DNA of 7,371 nt from an uncultured Planctomycetales bacterium. GTDB lineage: Bacteria > Planctomycetota > Planctomycetia > Isosphaerales > Isosphaeraceae. The DNA lies in the NCBI GenBank assembly GCA_937997355.1, contig CALKTZ010000395.1, forward strand, positions 1-7,371, given 5' to 3'. The notes beneath the pieces were generated by a model. That model saw only the letters and a list, made by a program, of their open reading frames with translations. It had not been told where the DNA came from and did not search any database. The position numbers and the translations under genes are program-made. Positions 5,841-7,371 of the stretch are shown piece after piece. Position 1 is the stretch's first letter. Each line of letters starts with the position of its first letter.

Positions 5841-5853
5841 GGCCCTCGGGGCC
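5841..5853 (+). other. Small GC hairpin after ptsI
   Basis: GGCCC (5841-5845), TCG, GGGCC (5849-5853) form a short stable stem 57 bases after the ptsI stop. No T tract follows, so a role as terminator is doubtful. Confidence 0.25.
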
Positions 5854-6113
5854 TGAACGGAATCGCTTCAAAATACACTCGACGGGTGCTCGCCGGTTCC
5901 GATTCTGCACAGGCACAAGAGGATGCTTCAAGAATCGATGGACCGCCGAGCACAAACGAAACACCCAGTCATCTAGAGAAATCTCGCCGACTCCTCGGAT
6001 CGATCGCTTCGGGTACCGCTCCTGGTCCGCGTTGTCGCCGGGCCCCTGGCGCGGGCGTTCGTTTGCGTCGATCCGTCCTGGCCGAGATGGCACGACGCAA
6101 GCCACGGCAGCAC

Positions 6114-6974
6114 ATGACGCAAGCCATCGCCCTCCCCCAGGTGCGACTCCGCTTCGCCAAGCGAGGCGACCTCCGCCTGGTCAGCCATCACGACATCATG
6201 CGATGCCTGGAACGGATGGTCCGCCGGGCGAAGATCCCGCTGGCGACCAGTCAGGGGTTCAATCCGCGCCCGAAAATCGTCTTCGCCCTGGCGCTCGGTC
6301 TCGGGATCGAAGCGTTGAGCGAAGTCGTCGATTTCGAGCTCACGACCCCGCTCGATGCCGAGGAAGTTCTCCACAGACTCTCGGCGACCTCCCCGCCCGG
6401 ATTGGTCTGGCTTGAGGCAAGGAGCCTCTCGCCCGGCGAATCCCCCCCCCGCCCCCTGTCCGTTTCGTATCAGATGGACATCCCGGCCGAACGCAGGACG
6501 GGGGCCGCGAAGGCCCTCGCCAGGTTCCTGGAAAGCTCGAGTTGGCCCTACCAACGACGGCGCCCAGACCGGACCGTTTCGCTCGATCTGAGGCCTTTCC
6601 TCCTCGATGCCGCCCTGACGGATCAAGGGCAGCTCCGATTTCGCATCAAGGTGACTCCCGAAGGGACCGCCCGAGGCGAAGAATTCGTCGAGGTCCTCGG
6701 ACTGAATGATTTGCTGGACAGCGGATCCGTGCTGGTCCGCTCCGGCATCGAGCTCGCTCCCTCCCCAGCACGATCGCAGACAAATCCACCCCGCCGGGGT
6801 GCTGAACCGCAGAATACCTCTTCCTCCGGGAATGAGGATCAATCGCCCGTGTCGATCCCAGTTGCGAACGCACAACCGCTCAATATGACCCGGATTGCCG
6901 CCGGTCCCGCGCGGGCCCTCGATGGGCTCGGCCAGGGCTTACCAGGCTCGCAGGGTCAAAGGACTGGGATCTAA
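6114..6974 (+). CDS. TIGR03936/DUF2344 radical SAM-associated protein
   Basis: Member of the TIGR03936 (DUF2344) family, whose members are fused to or encoded beside a TIGR03960-type radical SAM protein and often precede an Rne/Rng gene. The biochemical role is not established; an RNA-related function is suggested by context only. Family hallmarks are VRLRFAKRGDLRLVSHHDIMR at the start (residues 10-30, split here by position), LERMVRRAKIPLA (32-44), SQGFNPRPKIVFALALGLG (46-64) and the distal TPEGTARGEEFVEVLGL (181-197). After about residue 215 a polar tail rich in Pro, Gly, Ser and Asn extends to 286 and is probably disordered. The start is uncertain: ATG at 6114 leaves nine residues before the domain, while an in-frame ATG at 6087 would add MARRKPRQH. 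Neither has a Shine-Dalgarno site. No radical SAM partner lies in the window. A C9 run sits within the coding sequence. Confidence 0.85.
   Translation: MTQAIALPQVRLRFAKRGDLRLVSHHDIMRCLERMVRRAKIPLATSQGFNPRPKIVFALALGLGIEALSEVVDFELTTPLDAEEVLHRLSATSPPGLVWLEARSLSPGESPPRPLSVSYQMDIPAERRTGAAKALARFLESSSWPYQRRRPDRTVSLDLRPFLLDAALTDQGQLRFRIKVTPEGTARGEEFVEVLGLNDLLDSGSVLVRSGIELAPSPARSQTNPPRRGAEPQNTSSSGNEDQSPVSIPVANAQPLNMTRIAAGPARALDGLGQGLPGSQGQRTGI
6442..6450 (+). repeat. C9 homopolymer inside the TIGR03936 gene
   Basis: Nine C in a row (T at 6441, G at 6451) are followed by GCCCCC. The run encodes part of a Ser-Pro-Pro-Arg-Pro linker around residues 110-113. Loss of one C would move translation into a frame that stops at 6589-6591, cutting the protein at roughly 158 residues. 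Such tracts are prone to replication slippage and to sequencing error. The intact frame here joins two conserved halves. Confidence 0.9.
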
Positions 6975-7033
6975 CCCGAGATCCAGCTTCGACACCGAAC
7001 AACGCGAACCAGACCGTTGCAGAAAGAGATCGT

Positions 7034-7371
7034 ATGAAGAAAGAAATGCTGATCAACGTGCTCCAGCCCGAGGAGTGCCGAATCGCCATCGTCGAAGACG
7101 GCGTCCTCGAGGAACTCTACGTTGAACGGACCAGCCACGAAAGTTATACAGGGAACATCTATAAGGGGAAGATCGTCAACATCGAACCCGCCATCCAGGC
7201 GGCGTTCGTCGACTTCTCCGTGGGCCGCAACGGGTTCCTGCACGTCTCCGACGTGGAGCCCCAGTATTACGAGCGGAACGGCGGCGACCCCGTCGACGAC
7301 CTCGAACGCGCGCCGCGCGGCAACGAGCGAGAGCCACGTCGCGAACGTTCCTCGGAACGCACTCAGAAAGA
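7034..7371 (+). CDS. rng: Rne/Rng-family ribonuclease (RNase E/G), N-terminal part, cut by window end
   Basis: Endoribonuclease family acting on single-stranded RNA in rRNA maturation and mRNA turnover. Only 112 codons are present, with no stop before the window edge. The N-terminus MKKEMLINV is followed by ECRIAIVEDGVLEELYVER (14-32) and the start of the S1 RNA-binding domain: YTGNIYKGKIVNIEP (38-52), QAAFVDFSVGRNGFLHVSDVEP (55-76). After YYER the sequence becomes hydrophilic and Arg/Glu-rich (about 82-112), which looks like an insertion inside the S1 domain. The catalytic region, which carries the metal-binding aspartates, lies beyond the window. RNase E and G cannot be told apart from this part, so the symbol is provisional. 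A purine-rich AGAAAGAGAT precedes the ATG as a weak ribosome site. It follows the TIGR03936 gene by 59 bp, a common pairing that suggests co-transcription. Confidence 0.92.
   Translation, partial: MKKEMLINVLQPEECRIAIVEDGVLEELYVERTSHESYTGNIYKGKIVNIEPAIQAAFVDFSVGRNGFLHVSDVEPQYYERNGGDPVDDLERAPRGNEREPRRERSSERTQK

Larger units (their letters stand above)
5784..6113 (+). other. 330-bp spacer after ptsI, no gene supported
   Basis: Open frames across this stretch give arginine/proline-rich translations without family features. The frame of the next gene stays open back to a GTG at 5886, but nothing there resembles the TIGR03936 family. The spacer contains a 9-bp direct repeat and a small GC hairpin near the ptsI stop, both listed separately, and TACACT at 5874-5879, which could be a -10 but lacks a -35 partner. 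No strong terminator is visible, so read-through from ptsI is possible. Confidence 0.55.

Noticed and set aside
5886..6113. N-terminal extension of the TIGR03936 protein from GTG at 5886
   Set aside because: The added 76 residues show no resemblance to the family, no ribosome site and no domain; the conserved part begins just after 6114.
5973..6875. 300-codon antisense frame opposite the TIGR03936 gene
   Set aside because: It is a shadow of the conserved plus-strand gene and has no recognisable domain or ribosome site.

Overview
The window looks like a piece of a moderately GC-rich chromosome, most probably from the phylum Planctomycetota (perhaps Isosphaeraceae-like). This is an inference from the appearance of the Rne/Rng N-terminus, the loose gene packing with 200-430 bp spacers inside one-directional gene runs, and the mixture of clear and absent Shine-Dalgarno sites. 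No mobile element, CRISPR array, tRNA or rRNA gene was seen.

Layout. Positions 1-27 carry the 3' part of a rho-independent terminator for a plus-strand gene lying before the window. A lactate permease gene (lldP, 44-1762) reads leftward towards it. From the divergent region at about 1763-2042 everything else reads rightward: a short ribosome hibernation factor (hpf, 2043-2372), a PTS EIIA of the PtsN/fructose type (2583-3053), HPr (ptsH, 3481-3813), PTS Enzyme I (ptsI, 4011-5783), a stand-alone TIGR03936/DUF2344 protein (6114-6974), and the first 112 codons of an Rne/Rng-family ribonuclease (7034 to the window end). The spacers are rich in inverted repeats: three small hairpins in tandem before ptsN, a 41-nt interrupted hairpin and a GC hairpin in the 427-bp ptsN-ptsH gap, a perfect 16-bp palindrome just before the ptsH start, and an 8-bp-stem hairpin between ptsH and ptsI.

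How the genes fit together. Enzyme I takes phosphate from PEP and passes it to HPr, and HPr can pass it to EIIA. All three keep their phospho-acceptor residues (Cys506 and His192 in Enzyme I, His21 in HPr, His69 in EIIA), but no EIIB or EIIC sugar permease is present in the window. This suggests a regulatory phosphorelay rather than sugar uptake, and it sits next to a factor that shuts ribosomes down. The arrangement recalls the proteobacterial hpf-ptsN neighbourhood, but with a complete EI/HPr pair in place of rpoN, rapZ and npr. HPr also keeps the regulatory serine (Ser52, equivalent to Ser46), although no HPr kinase gene is visible here. The last two genes form the widespread TIGR03936-Rne/Rng pair linked to RNA metabolism. 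The permease is an independent transport gene. I see no strong case for a wholly undescribed system. The points most worth checking are the regulatory PTS cluster, the unresolved ptsH and ptsI starts with their palindromes, and the C9 tract in the TIGR03936 gene.
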